Origin: CAYJBP01 sp964372025
GTDB lineage: Bacteria; Bacillota; Dehalobacteriia; UBA4068
NCBI GenBank assembly: GCA_964372025.1
Contig: CAYJPF010000003.1
Location: 6,378 to 70,377 of the forward strand
Length of the DNA: 64,000 nt
Reading direction: 5' to 3'
The notes under the pieces were generated by a model that worked only from the letters and a program-made list of their open reading frames with translations, had not been told where the DNA came from and searched no databases. Below are positions 48,752-56,739 of the stretch, in pieces; positions within the stretch are counted from its first letter, which is position 1; each line of letters opens with the position of its first letter. The position numbers and the translations under genes were made by a program.

Positions 48752-49131
48752 CCTTTGTCATTCGCTTCAGCTCGCAACACTGAAACCGCCTTTCGGCTGC
48801 TCACTCTTTCAAGTGAGAGTGGATTATATGTCACCCCGTAAGGGTAAGGATTTTTCTTCCCGCATTAGCTTCGGGCTTTACTCTCCCGTAAGGAGATAAT
48901 CTCTGAACGTCTCCCATATCTTTCGACTTAGGGCTTTCGCTGCTGAACTTCCATTGTTACTGCACTTAGCACCTTTCGGCTTTTATTTCAGCTTATGCAA
49001 TCCCTACGTTTTTTCCGCTTTCGCACTTCGCACTTGCCGTTTCCAGCTTTGCTTTAGTGTAGGGCTTTAGGATTTACCAGCAATTAACTCTTAAATACGC
49101 ACAAATTGCTCTGTACGCAGGGCGACTTTTA
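48752..49131 (-). other. group I intron in terL (ORF-less, about 380 nt)
   Basis: All group I core elements are present in order on the - strand: P-like AATTGCTGGTAAATCC (49087-49071 region), P5 CCCTAC/GTAGGG, R-like GTTCAGAGATTATC (48908-48894 region), S-like GACATATAATCC (48832-48821), with P7 pairing GATTAT/ATAATC. P9-type hairpins (CTCACT/AGTGAG; GCC-GAAA-GGC; TTCAG/CTGAA) follow. P1 forms between exon GCGGGGT and guide GCCCTGC (7 bp, U-G last). Frame-consistent junctions are GGG^AAA or GG^GAAA; the P1-predicted cut after the T would break the frame (see findings). Confidence 0.85.
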
Positions 49132-49914
49132 CCCCGCACGTGCTCCTGCTGCTATACATGCAAATCTTTTCTTCTGCATATCTTTGTGGAACTTCTTCTG
49201 CCACGGATAAGGCTTGTAGCTGAGAGAAGAAACTACATAGGCAACCTCTTCACCTTTTTTCTTAGCACCTTCATGTGCTTTCTTGTTGCGACACGAATGA
49301 CAAGTTTTAAAATCTGAGTAACGATTAACATAAGGCTTGTAGTCTTGCTCAAATACTGTTCCACACTCAGCACACTTTGTAAATTGTTCTCCATTTGCAA
49401 ACTGCTTGTCAAGTGGGTCTACATGCCTAATGTACTTAGGAACCTCCGGTGGTTTTCCAGCCGCAGCGTCTTGATTTGCCTTAATCCTCTGCTGACGTAT
49501 CGACTTGCGCAATGCAAGCATATCAGGGTGCGTTGACCCTAATGTCTCCTCAAGGCTACGCATCATCTCGTCAACGTCTTCATCAGACAGCTCTTCCTTC
49601 TCTACAACACTATCATTGTCAAACAAGTCAACCATAGAACGGTCAACATCTTCTTCACTCATAGGCGGCGGTGCAGGCTTACGACCAATATTGCCTTCAG
49701 GTTTTGGAAGATTGCGAAGAAGGTCAGGGTTCTTATTGATAGCCATTTGTTCTTCCCGTGTACGAAGAGGGATTTTATACTTCTTCAACACATCACGCAC
49801 ACTCGGTCTGGAATAACCCATTCGTTCTGCAACATGAGTTATAGACATTCCATTGGAATACAGGTCGCAAATCTCTTTCTGCTCGACGTGAGTTATTTTA
49901 TACGCATATCCCAT
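49132..49914 (-). CDS. terL: terminase large subunit, exon 1 (HTH, zinc ribbon, start of ATPase)
   Basis: 261 residues up to the intron. N-terminal HTH (KEICDLYSNGMSITHVAERM, residues 14-33), acidic linker, a zinc ribbon (CAECGTVF ... CHSCRN, about 185-215), then the ATPase start (YKPYPWQKKFHKDM, adenine-binding Q motif region) and half of the P-loop (AAGARAG). Read without splicing it stops at TAA inside the intron. The N-terminal HTH on TerL is unusual and could replace a small-subunit DNA contact. Confidence 0.83.
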
Positions 49915-49922
49915 AAATCCCC

Positions 49923-50384
49923 CTAATCGATTTCAATGCCAAACGAACCGCCTATTGTTCGCCCATCACCTATATCCAACGCTACAGCTATTCTTGCGGC
50001 AGTACTGCCTGTGCCAACGCTGTCCATACGCATAAGGTTCTGGAGCATCTTCAAACGCTTCTCTGCGGCTTCCATAAACAACTTGTCGTCAAACGGAGTA
50101 GCAATGTTGTCAGCTACCCTCTTGTTTTTCTCAGGGTCTATCATAACCGAAATATCGTGCCAAAGTGCATCAATCAAGTGGTTGGCCATCGCAAGCTTCT
50201 GCCCATCAAAACGAAGAGCTGCAGCTTTACGCATACTCGTTAGAGTGTCACGAGCGGCAGTTTCGTCTGCAAGAGATATGCCACTGGCATCGCTACCTAC
50301 GACTAAACTGCTACCTGCTAATTTGGCTAAGCTGAGATTGTCGTCTGATACTTCAGCAAGTGCGCTGTTCTTCAAATCAACCAT
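49923..50384 (-). CDS. probable terminase small subunit
   Basis: 153 aa, immediately upstream of terL. Helical (RDTLTSMRKAAALRFDGQKL, NHLIDALWHDISVM, AAEKRLKMLQNLMRM) and ending in a short glycine-rich tail. Position and helical build suggest the DNA-recognising subunit, but no clear HTH is seen. Confidence 0.55.
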   Translation of the reverse strand: MVDLKNSALAEVSDDNLSLAKLAGSSLVVGSDASGISLADETAARDTLTSMRKAAALRFDGQKLAMANHLIDALWHDISVMIDPEKNKRVADNIATPFDDKLFMEAAEKRLKMLQNLMRMDSVGTGSTAARIAVALDIGDGRTIGGSFGIEID

Positions 50385-51429
50385 TTTGACGCTCCTCTCT
50401 TTCTGCCGCTAATGCAGCTCGTACTTCTTCGTCTTTTATCTGTCTATACAACTTAGGGTTACTGTACTTGAGGTTTATTGTAGTATTGAGTAAAGCAATC
50501 GCATCTTTGATATAAGAAGACATAGACCACAACGGCTTGCCTTTATTCTCGTATGCGTTGTTGTAATTCTTGATTATCCGTTCCATTGTAAGCGCCATCT
50601 CATACCCAATGCCAACTGTCACGTTTACGTCTCTTGTAGCTGGGCGAGGCACGTCTGCGTATGCTTCAAGAACGCTCTCTTCGTTTTCGTAAAACTCAGG
50701 CGGATGCATCCCCTCGAACTCGTTGTTCTCAAAGAAATCCTGCAATATCCTCACCATAGCTTGACTGTACGTCAATTTGTTCAGCAAAGCCCAATGCTTA
50801 AACATTCGATTGCAGACAATGCGCTGCAAAAACACACGAGCGTCTTTTATAGATGCGTTTGCCGGAGACGCAGATGCATGGACAACTTCCTTGTAAAAAT
50901 CAGTCTTCATTATAGGGGCAGGATACCTGACTGCTTTGGGTGGTGGAACAAACTCAACGCCTGTTGCTTCAGCTTCTTGCTTAGCATCAAAATAGCTCTT
51001 AATAACATGTTTGTTCAAGCCAAAAGAAATGTGAGTGGTAAGTCCAGTTTTTTTCCGATTTGGAAGTTTTCGTTCAAAACACTCGATATACTGACACAAT
51101 CCCTCAAGAGGTTCATACTGGTGAAATTCTACCATACCTGAAGCTACTATCTCAAAGGCATAGTAGTTCCAAAAGTTCGCAAAGTTATCCGCTTTCACAC
51201 GTTTAAATTCAGCAAGCACATTTTTGTACATAGCCTTGCGCCTCAGCTCACCAGTGTCTACAGAAAACAGGTCTCGACTTTGCTCCGGCTCAATGAAAAG
51301 TGCGTAAAGAGGAATGTGCGATGCGGGCACAAATTCGTCACGGTCGGTAAGGAGTAAATACTTAAGGTCTGTATAACGAAGTTCATCGCCAGCGTTCTTG
51401 ATTGGCTTTGAGGGCCTACGTTTAGCCAA
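50377..51429 (-). CDS. 350-aa hypothetical protein upstream of the packaging genes
   Basis: Alpha-helical with a basic N-terminus (MAKRRPSKPIKNAGDELRY) and segments ADNFANFWNYYAFEIVASGM and RMFKHWALLNKLTYSQAMVR. Overlaps both neighbours by 8 nt. Position hints at a packaging or late-regulatory role; I cannot identify it. Confidence 0.65.
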   Translation of the reverse strand: MAKRRPSKPIKNAGDELRYTDLKYLLLTDRDEFVPASHIPLYALFIEPEQSRDLFSVDTGELRRKAMYKNVLAEFKRVKADNFANFWNYYAFEIVASGMVEFHQYEPLEGLCQYIECFERKLPNRKKTGLTTHISFGLNKHVIKSYFDAKQEAEATGVEFVPPPKAVRYPAPIMKTDFYKEVVHASASPANASIKDARVFLQRIVCNRMFKHWALLNKLTYSQAMVRILQDFFENNEFEGMHPPEFYENEESVLEAYADVPRPATRDVNVTVGIGYEMALTMERIIKNYNNAYENKGKPLWSMSSYIKDAIALLNTTINLKYSNPKLYRQIKDEEVRAALAAEREERQNG

Positions 51430-51769
51430 TCAAATCAGCCCCAGTCTCCCTTGCTTTAAGATAGTTCTCTTGCAGTTTTGCCTTGTACGCTTTAAGGCAA
51501 GTTGGGCATATTTTACGCTCAGACAAGCTGGTCTCGACACCGCAAAGGTAGCACTTACCTTTTCCGGTACTCTTAACAGCAAACACTTGATACGGGTCTC
51601 CGAGATAAGTTACCAGTGTTTCCAGATACTCTATTTTGCTAATGGTAGGCATCCTTACTTCGGCACTTGCTTCTTCGATAGCAGCTTCTACAACTTTCGG
51701 TTCACTCTTCTCAACTACAAAAGCCTCAGCCATAGTAGTCTCAACCGCAAAATTCTCATTTTTTTTCAA
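51422..51769 (-). CDS. 115-aa zinc-finger protein
   Basis: Acidic N-terminal half; zinc knuckle CYLCGVETSLSERKICPTC (about 73-91) and a basic C-terminal helix (LKAYKAKLQENYLKARE). Overlaps both neighbours by 4-8 nt. Possible late regulator; unknown. Confidence 0.65.
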   Translation of the reverse strand: MKKNENFAVETTMAEAFVVEKSEPKVVEAAIEEASAEVRMPTISKIEYLETLVTYLGDPYQVFAVKSTGKGKCYLCGVETSLSERKICPTCLKAYKAKLQENYLKARETGADLIG

Positions 51770-52293
51770 AATAAAAACCCTCTTTCAAATAATTTATTCT
51801 TAACAAAGGCATCAATACCCTTGCCAAACGACATTGTCGGATAACGCTGACTCATTTCAAACTTAGCCGGCTCATATCCATTCTCTAAGCTTATAAAACC
51901 GTTATACACGGCGTATAAGAAAGCAACAGACACGCTACGGCTCATACCTTGGTCGCAACAGATAAGCACATCTCTACCCATTCTACGTTGCTCGCAGACG
52001 AACTCAACAGCCGTATCCATACCCAACTTGGATATATAATCCATACTGGGTGCATCAATCAAGTTTATGGCTATCATCTTTCGTTCGGGTCTAAAAGCTA
52101 CGATGTACTCTTCACTATCCTTTGGCATATTACCGTGGTAACCCTCTACAGCGTTACCGTCAAGCTTTGCGATTTGCTTGTGTAGAGTTTTCGCCACAAA
52201 ACACATCGCCTGCCCCTCTTTAGGGCTTTCCATAGCATCTATAGCATCAGAGAAATCTCCAATATAAATGCCATCAAACACCTTCACTGCCAT
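51766..52293 (-). CDS. dual-specificity/tyrosine phosphatase-like protein
   Basis: 175 aa from ATG 52293 after GTGAGGAC, overlapping the upstream stop. Fold pattern of cysteine phosphatases: FDGIYIGDF (residues 5-13), then VLICCDQGMSRSVSVAFLYA (about 120-139), with the P-loop C-x-x-G-x-S-R-S. The general-acid Asp could be in INLIDAPSMDYI (about 92). It would remove phosphate from proteins or nucleotides. A phage-coded enzyme of this type is uncommon; its target is unknown. Confidence 0.78.
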   Translation of the reverse strand: MAVKVFDGIYIGDFSDAIDAMESPKEGQAMCFVAKTLHKQIAKLDGNAVEGYHGNMPKDSEEYIVAFRPERKMIAINLIDAPSMDYISKLGMDTAVEFVCEQRRMGRDVLICCDQGMSRSVSVAFLYAVYNGFISLENGYEPAKFEMSQRYPTMSFGKGIDAFVKNKLFERGFLF

Positions 52294-52948
52294 TTTCGTC
52301 CTCACTTTCCTTCACTGTAGCACTTTTTTGTGCTTGTGTCAACTCCGCTTTGGGGTCTCTAGGCTTGTGTATGCCCCAAACCAGCTCTGCAAATCGTTTC
52401 TCTTCTCGTTTTTCTGCGTTAGTTTCTTTTACATCTTTCGTCCACCGTTCGTCAAGCACATTCATCCGTACCTCGAAGTTATCCGTTGACCCTTTGAAGG
52501 TGCTGGTTATACACGCCTCAGCGCCAAGAATCAATAAGCGGTTTACAGTTTCAGTTATCGGAACTTTAAAAGAGTACGACATATTTTTTACTATAGCTTT
52601 TAGGCGAGGGTGAATGTCAGCGTGTAACCTATGGTCGCCCTTAAGCTCAAAGAAAGGCTGGACGCGATGCTTTGGCACTCTCTTTGACTTTTCTCTTGGA
52701 GGAGGCGGTGGTGGTCTTCGTGCTATCGCTTCCATTCGAGCTTCAGTTCTTTTAGCAATAACTTTCATTTTTTCCTCAACTTCGGCATTTCTTTGAGAGC
52801 GAAGCTTTGCACGTTCACGTAAATACTTTTCGTGAGCCTTCTTAGCTTTTAACGCCGCTTCCTGTTTCCTTTTAGCTTCGGCTTCAGCCTTTCGTTGCTC
52901 TTGCGTTTTCTTCGGTTTGACGTTTGGGATAGGTGGCAAAAAACTCAT
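52274..52948 (-). CDS. basic coiled-coil protein, unknown function
   Basis: 224 aa from ATG 52948 after AAAGGAAAA. A long Lys/Arg/Ala-rich helix (about 20-85), a polyproline stretch (RRPPPPPPREKSKR), then a globular C-terminal half (ADIHPRLKAIVKNMSYSFKV ... TETVNRLLILGAEA) that resembles small ribbon-helix-helix regulators. The part after 100 may bind DNA. Confidence 0.65.
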   Translation of the reverse strand: MSFLPPIPNVKPKKTQEQRKAEAEAKRKQEAALKAKKAHEKYLRERAKLRSQRNAEVEEKMKVIAKRTEARMEAIARRPPPPPPREKSKRVPKHRVQPFFELKGDHRLHADIHPRLKAIVKNMSYSFKVPITETVNRLLILGAEACITSTFKGSTDNFEVRMNVLDERWTKDVKETNAEKREEKRFAELVWGIHKPRDPKAELTQAQKSATVKESEDENGSEGV

Positions 52949-53286
52949 AAAATTTTCCTTTCTACAGTTATTCCAAGCCGAGCAAACCAAACTCTCAAAT
53001 CTGAAGACTTAACCTTTTCTCGCTTGGATATTTCATAAATCGACATGCCTGCATTATACATCTCCAACCTACGTTTCCTGCGTTCTTCGTGAGTAGTTGG
53101 TGCTTTGCCTTTTGGCTCGACAGGAGAAAAATGACACTTCTTTCCTGCAGGGCATGGTCGTTCCGTTCCCATCAAGTTGCGGTAATCACAGCCTTCACTA
53201 ATAGGCGAATAATACTCGCAACTTTCAATACTGCACTCGTATCTGTCTTTGTCGTTATAAAAGCTTTCCCATCTGGGCACAAGCAT
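52945..53286 (-). CDS. zinc-knuckle plus HTH protein
   Basis: 113 aa. Cysteines at YECSIESCEYYSPISEGCDY and CPAGKKC (about 17-50), then an HTH (RLEMYNAGMSIYEISKREKV, about 73-92; SSDLRVWFARLGI). Overlaps the next gene by 4 nt. The same HTH style as in TerL's N-terminus. Likely DNA-binding. Confidence 0.7.
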   Translation of the reverse strand: MLVPRWESFYNDKDRYECSIESCEYYSPISEGCDYRNLMGTERPCPAGKKCHFSPVEPKGKAPTTHEERRKRRLEMYNAGMSIYEISKREKVKSSDLRVWFARLGITVERKIL

Positions 53287-53300
53287 CCCCCTCTCTCTGC

Positions 53301-55310
53301 TTAGAACGGTAACGTTGGGTCTTCGTCGATATATCCAGCCACTTCCACTAACGAGCGTTTATCCCAACCAAAAACAATATTTTCTGCGTTAAAGTTCAAA
53401 AATCGCTTACTTTCTACTTCAAAAAACAAAGGGACGCAAACGTCCTGAATACCAATATCTCTATTCTTCATTATTTCAATAAAGTTAGAGCACTTCTTCA
53501 AATGCTCGTGTTCAATAGTGCCAAAAACAGTAGCCCCTAAATTTTCAAAATCACGATTGACGCGATGCACCATTAAAACATTGTCTGCAGCATTGGTAAT
53601 ATCTGAAGTTCCGCTGATATCTTCTTTGCGAGGAACGCCCTGAGATTTTTTAGGGTGACAAATGAAATGAATGTGTATGTTGTATTTCTTAGCCATTTCT
53701 GAAAGTTTCAAAACAATAGCAGTTTGGTTTTCATACTTGTCTCTTCCAATATCACTCGTATCGAAACTCATTAAATTGTCCACAATCATCACGTCACATG
53801 GGTGTTTTGCAAAATCCTGTTCAAAACGCTTCAGCACTTCCCCCACCTTCAAACCATAAGAATTGAGATAAACTCTTAATCTGTCTCCAATCCAGTCGTC
53901 AATTTTAAGCGAAGCAACGTCGCTTGCCTTGTACCTCACCCCGCTTGCGTCTAATGCAACGTTGTGCTTTCCAGCTGCCTGCAAATGCAGCCATTCTTTC
54001 ACTCTGAAATCCCGAAGCTCTCCACTAAACATGGCAACAGAAAAACCCTTATCTATGCAATTAAGAGCTAAATGAGATAAAACACTTGATTTCCCCGAAC
54101 CGTTTATACCCGACCAAACCGAAAATTCACCCTTGTTGAAACCTAACATAGCCTTATCTAATGCAATAAAACCAGAAGGCATAGACACAAGCTTGCTCCT
54201 ATCAGGAGCCGTTATCTCGTGCAGACTCCTAAACGCTTCTTCAGGCAAGTCGTCTTCTTTCATAATCTTATCAAGAGAATGTGTTGCAGTTCGAGGTGAT
54301 AAAGAATATCGGTCTTCGAAAGTCCGCTCATATGCTGTCGGCTCAAACAACCGGCGAACATCCTTCCATGATTTATCAGCGCAGCTGTCGTGAAAACAAT
54401 GATAACACAACACTCCGTCGTTGCGCACTAATATTGCACTATCTGGAGATTTGTGACTGGGGTCAAACACACATTCGTCTAAAACAAATTTAGTTCCGTA
54501 TGCAAAATTGCCTTCGCTTTTTACGGAAATTCCATGCTTCGCAATAAAATCTCTAACGTCAAACTCTTTTCCGCTATATTTGCGTTGGTATTCAGATTGA
54601 GGCTTAGGGTCGGGATACTTATTTGCTAACTTACTAAGTATACCTGTAGGTGTCGCAACAATAGAATGAGGGATGTGCAAAAGAGCACTCTCTCTATGAG
54701 GCCTCTCCTTGGTGTTTGCACCTTTGCAAGCCGTTGTTCCATAAAGTTTAGTAATTCGACTGGGATTGAAAACAGAAGTGTCTACCTTTACATCCTCTGT
54801 GCTAAAAAACATATCTAAAGTCTTCAGCACTTTCTTTGCAAGCTCGTCGTTTTCTTTTTCTAAACCCATAAAAACGCTATACAGTAAATGAAAGCCATTG
54901 CCACTGTCTGCTATAACTGGAGGAGTAAAACCTAAGTTATGAAGATAGTTGTACATTTTCTGAGTAACTTCTTTAGCCTTAAGTTTTTCTTCGTCAGTAG
55001 CCGAAACGCCAGTTGCTCTAACCGGGTCAGCGTCTATCAACAGCCATCTACGAGAAACAATGTCCTTGTCAGTAGTAGCGGTTTTAACAGGAATAAGTTT
55101 TTCTTGCTGTTCTCTAGAATAACAAGCGTCGTTTATTTTATTGAAAACAAAATACCACGTTTTATCTTGATGTTTTTCTAAGCAACGAAATAAATTGTCT
55201 TTATTCCTAAAATACCCACTCAGCGGAGTTCTGCCAAAACATCTTACTTCTATAAGCGAGTCTTCGGGTTTGAAAAGGTCTATCGTTCTTGCAATCATTT
55301 CAAAATTCAC
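53301..55310 (-). CDS. primase-helicase (primase-polymerase-like N-terminus, DnaB-like C-terminus)
   Basis: 669 aa. Residues 1-220: archaeo-eukaryotic primase-like pattern (SRRWLLIDADP with acidic pair, PVIADSGNGFHLLY, SRITKLYGTTACKG). 290-320: a zinc-finger-like piece (CVFDPSH ... LCYHCFHDSC). 385-640: RecA-fold helicase with Walker A SGINGSGKSS, Walker B DVMIVDNLMSFD, HFICHPKKS and SGTSDITNAADNVLMVHR. It should prime and unwind at the fork. Confidence 0.88.
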   Translation of the reverse strand: MNFEMIARTIDLFKPEDSLIEVRCFGRTPLSGYFRNKDNLFRCLEKHQDKTWYFVFNKINDACYSREQQEKLIPVKTATTDKDIVSRRWLLIDADPVRATGVSATDEEKLKAKEVTQKMYNYLHNLGFTPPVIADSGNGFHLLYSVFMGLEKENDELAKKVLKTLDMFFSTEDVKVDTSVFNPSRITKLYGTTACKGANTKERPHRESALLHIPHSIVATPTGILSKLANKYPDPKPQSEYQRKYSGKEFDVRDFIAKHGISVKSEGNFAYGTKFVLDECVFDPSHKSPDSAILVRNDGVLCYHCFHDSCADKSWKDVRRLFEPTAYERTFEDRYSLSPRTATHSLDKIMKEDDLPEEAFRSLHEITAPDRSKLVSMPSGFIALDKAMLGFNKGEFSVWSGINGSGKSSVLSHLALNCIDKGFSVAMFSGELRDFRVKEWLHLQAAGKHNVALDASGVRYKASDVASLKIDDWIGDRLRVYLNSYGLKVGEVLKRFEQDFAKHPCDVMIVDNLMSFDTSDIGRDKYENQTAIVLKLSEMAKKYNIHIHFICHPKKSQGVPRKEDISGTSDITNAADNVLMVHRVNRDFENLGATVFGTIEHEHLKKCSNFIEIMKNRDIGIQDVCVPLFFEVESKRFLNFNAENIVFGWDKRSLVEVAGYIDEDPTLPF

Positions 55311-56320
55311 AGAGTGTCACCATCCTTTAAAGTTTGAGAAAAATCAGTTACGTAAACTTGCTTGGATTGCTGTGAAGCAACAGGAACAAGCTGCTCTAAA
55401 ATTCTTGTGGCATTTTTAGGGTTAACTATCCAGTCGAAATCTGCCTTCCAAGAACTGTTATTGCCACCAGTATGCCAAGAGCTGGCATTTACAGCCTTGC
55501 AAATACTTCTAAAGTCTTCAAGATTGAAATGCTTTTCAAAAGCTTTTATCAATTTCTTTCGACTTTGATTGATTACCAAGCACTTTGGGAGTAACGGGCA
55601 AAGCTCTGAATAAACTATCTTGAAAGACTCGAAGTCAGGCTCACTCTTCTCTTTTTTGTTTTTGTATTCTGAAGCGGTATCACCGTGCCTTGATGAATGA
55701 GGGGGGTAGGGGGGAGCAGTGTTGTTTCCAGCTGGGGATGCTTCGCAATACGGCTCTTCGTAAGTAACCTCGCCTAATCCTCGTATTGCGTCCTCGTCCA
55801 TATCCTCGTCGAGAGGATGGTATCCGTCCCCTGCATAGGGGACCATACTAACTATATTATCTTTACCTATACTTACCTTACCTAACCTATCCTTACCTAT
55901 GCCGTCCATTGGTTGTCCATGGGACGTCCCGTGTGTGTCCCAAGCTTCTTTGGTAGTCGTATCATTTCTGTCTGCTCTTGGTTTTTTCTCCAAAAGCACT
56001 GCATCTGGAACGATTTGCAGTAAAAGGTTCTTGTAGATGCTATCGACTTTTCTGTCAGCTCTCAACTTGTTGTTTTCGTTCCAATCTGTAATAAACGATA
56101 CTAAATCTTCGTTGAGTACCACAATGAATTGCTTCGCAGAGAGTATCTTAATATCATCCTCGGTTGCCCCAATGCTTCGCATTACGCTGTATGCTTCAAC
56201 GACACCATCATCATCTGCGTTTAAGCTAAGATGAAAATAAAGATTCTGTGTAGTTTGTGGCATTTTCAAAAACCTTGCGCTGGAACAAATACGTTTAGAA
56301 AACATTCTTCGCTCAGCCAT
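55307..56320 (-). CDS. phage replication initiator / DnaD-like replisome organiser
   Basis: 337 aa, ATG 56320 near AAGGAG. N-terminal winged-helix (ERRMFSKRICSSARFLKMP ... LYFHLSLNADDDGVVEAYSV), a variable middle with low-complexity repeats (IGKDRLGKVSIGKDN), and a C-terminal helical domain (FESFKIVYSELCPLLPKCL). The N-terminus is the common phage O/DnaD start. The repeats in the middle reflect iteron-like DNA, suggesting that ori lies inside this gene. Sits directly upstream of the helicase gene. Confidence 0.8.
   Translation of the reverse strand: MAERRMFSKRICSSARFLKMPQTTQNLYFHLSLNADDDGVVEAYSVMRSIGATEDDIKILSAKQFIVVLNEDLVSFITDWNENNKLRADRKVDSIYKNLLLQIVPDAVLLEKKPRADRNDTTTKEAWDTHGTSHGQPMDGIGKDRLGKVSIGKDNIVSMVPYAGDGYHPLDEDMDEDAIRGLGEVTYEEPYCEASPAGNNTAPPYPPHSSRHGDTASEYKNKKEKSEPDFESFKIVYSELCPLLPKCLVINQSRKKLIKAFEKHFNLEDFRSICKAVNASSWHTGGNNSSWKADFDWIVNPKNATRILEQLVPVASQQSKQVYVTDFSQTLKDGDTL
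55815..55935. other. candidate replication origin inside the initiator gene
   Basis: At 55861-55903 the + strand has tandem copies and part copies of CTTACCTA(T) separated by 1-3 bases. They are flanked by inverted repeats: GTCCCC-TGCATA-GGGGAC (55827-55842) and the palindrome GGGACGTCCC (55921-55930). Iterons within an initiator gene are the usual origin layout in lambdoid-like and Gram-positive phages. Confidence 0.6.
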
Positions 56321-56322
56321 CC

Positions 56323-56580
56323 TCAAAACTCCTTCCATTCGGCTTTGCTTAGTTCTGGTTCCAAACTTGAAACTAAGCCCGAAATAGACGGAAACACTGT
56401 ACTATAGTAAATATGACTCTTAAGTCTTTCCTCTACGTCAATAAAACTATAGTCAACAAGCACAAGACCCCAAGCTGCTCCCAGCATCTCGTCAATGTTT
56501 CCGTTTTGGTCTATAGGGAGCGGTTTTCCGTAGGCCAAATAGGCACAAGTAGCAATAGTTTTCGCTTCATTAATTGTCAT
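56323..56580 (-). CDS. G39P-like helicase-loader/inhibitor protein
   Basis: 85 aa after GAAAGGAAG. N-terminal MTINEAKTIATCAYLAYGKP, then LVDYSFIDVEERLKSHIYYS, the pattern of G39P-type replicative helicase loading factors. Gene order (this gene, initiator, helicase) supports the role. It stands behind the KL-3 RNA terminator, so its transcription from the 56702 promoter may need readthrough. Confidence 0.72.
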   Translation of the reverse strand: MTINEAKTIATCAYLAYGKPLPIDQNGNIDEMLGAAWGLVLVDYSFIDVEERLKSHIYYSTVFPSISGLVSSLEPELSKAEWKEF

Positions 56581-56599
56581 AATAATCTTCCTTTCAAGA

Positions 56600-56641
56600 T
56601 AAAAGAACGCTCCTACGGTAGTACAAGTACCGCAAGAGCGT
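56600..56641 (-). terminator. intrinsic terminator, hairpin 3 of KL-3
   Basis: Fully paired 14-bp stem with 7-nt loop and TCTTTT tail on the - strand, between the 56702 promoter and the G39P-like gene. Confidence 0.78.
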
Positions 56642-56695
56642 CGTATATCATTGTCGCAACAATAGATATTAAGTTCAAGTAATCTTGTACATTAC
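56600..56695 (-). ncRNA. kissing-loop RNA KL-3 (unrecognised class)
   Basis: About 95 nt, starting at the predicted +1 (56695). Hairpin 1 (56695-56679): stem GTAAT/ATTAC, loop GTACAAG. Hairpin 2 (56669-56645): ATATC-T-ATTGT, loop TGCG, ACAATGATAT (10 bp, one bulge). Hairpin 3 (56641-56607): 14-bp stem (ACGCTCTTGCGGTA with TACCGTAGGAGCGT, two G-U), loop CTTGTAC, then TCTTTT. Loops 1 and 3 are exact 7-nt complements. Architecture and length equal KL-2 with unrelated sequence. It could be a free RNA or a leader attenuator of the replication operon. Confidence 0.8.
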
Positions 56696-56701
56696 TCTCT
56701 T

Positions 56702-56730
56702 ATTATACCCTATGCGGGCTTGTAAGTCAA
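56702..56730 (-). promoter_or_regulatory. promoter of kissing-loop RNA KL-3
   Basis: On the - strand TTGACT (56730-56725), 17-nt spacer, perfect TATAAT (56707-56702). It lies just past the stop of the PAPS-reductase-like gene. Confidence 0.85.
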
Positions 56731-56739
56731 GAACTTTTT

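Noticed and set aside
48734..48752. Independent start of the C-terminal terminase part at ATG 48733
   Set aside because: No ribosome binding site precedes it, and the codons just upstream (KDRATN) complete the P-loop, which favours splicing over two separate genes.
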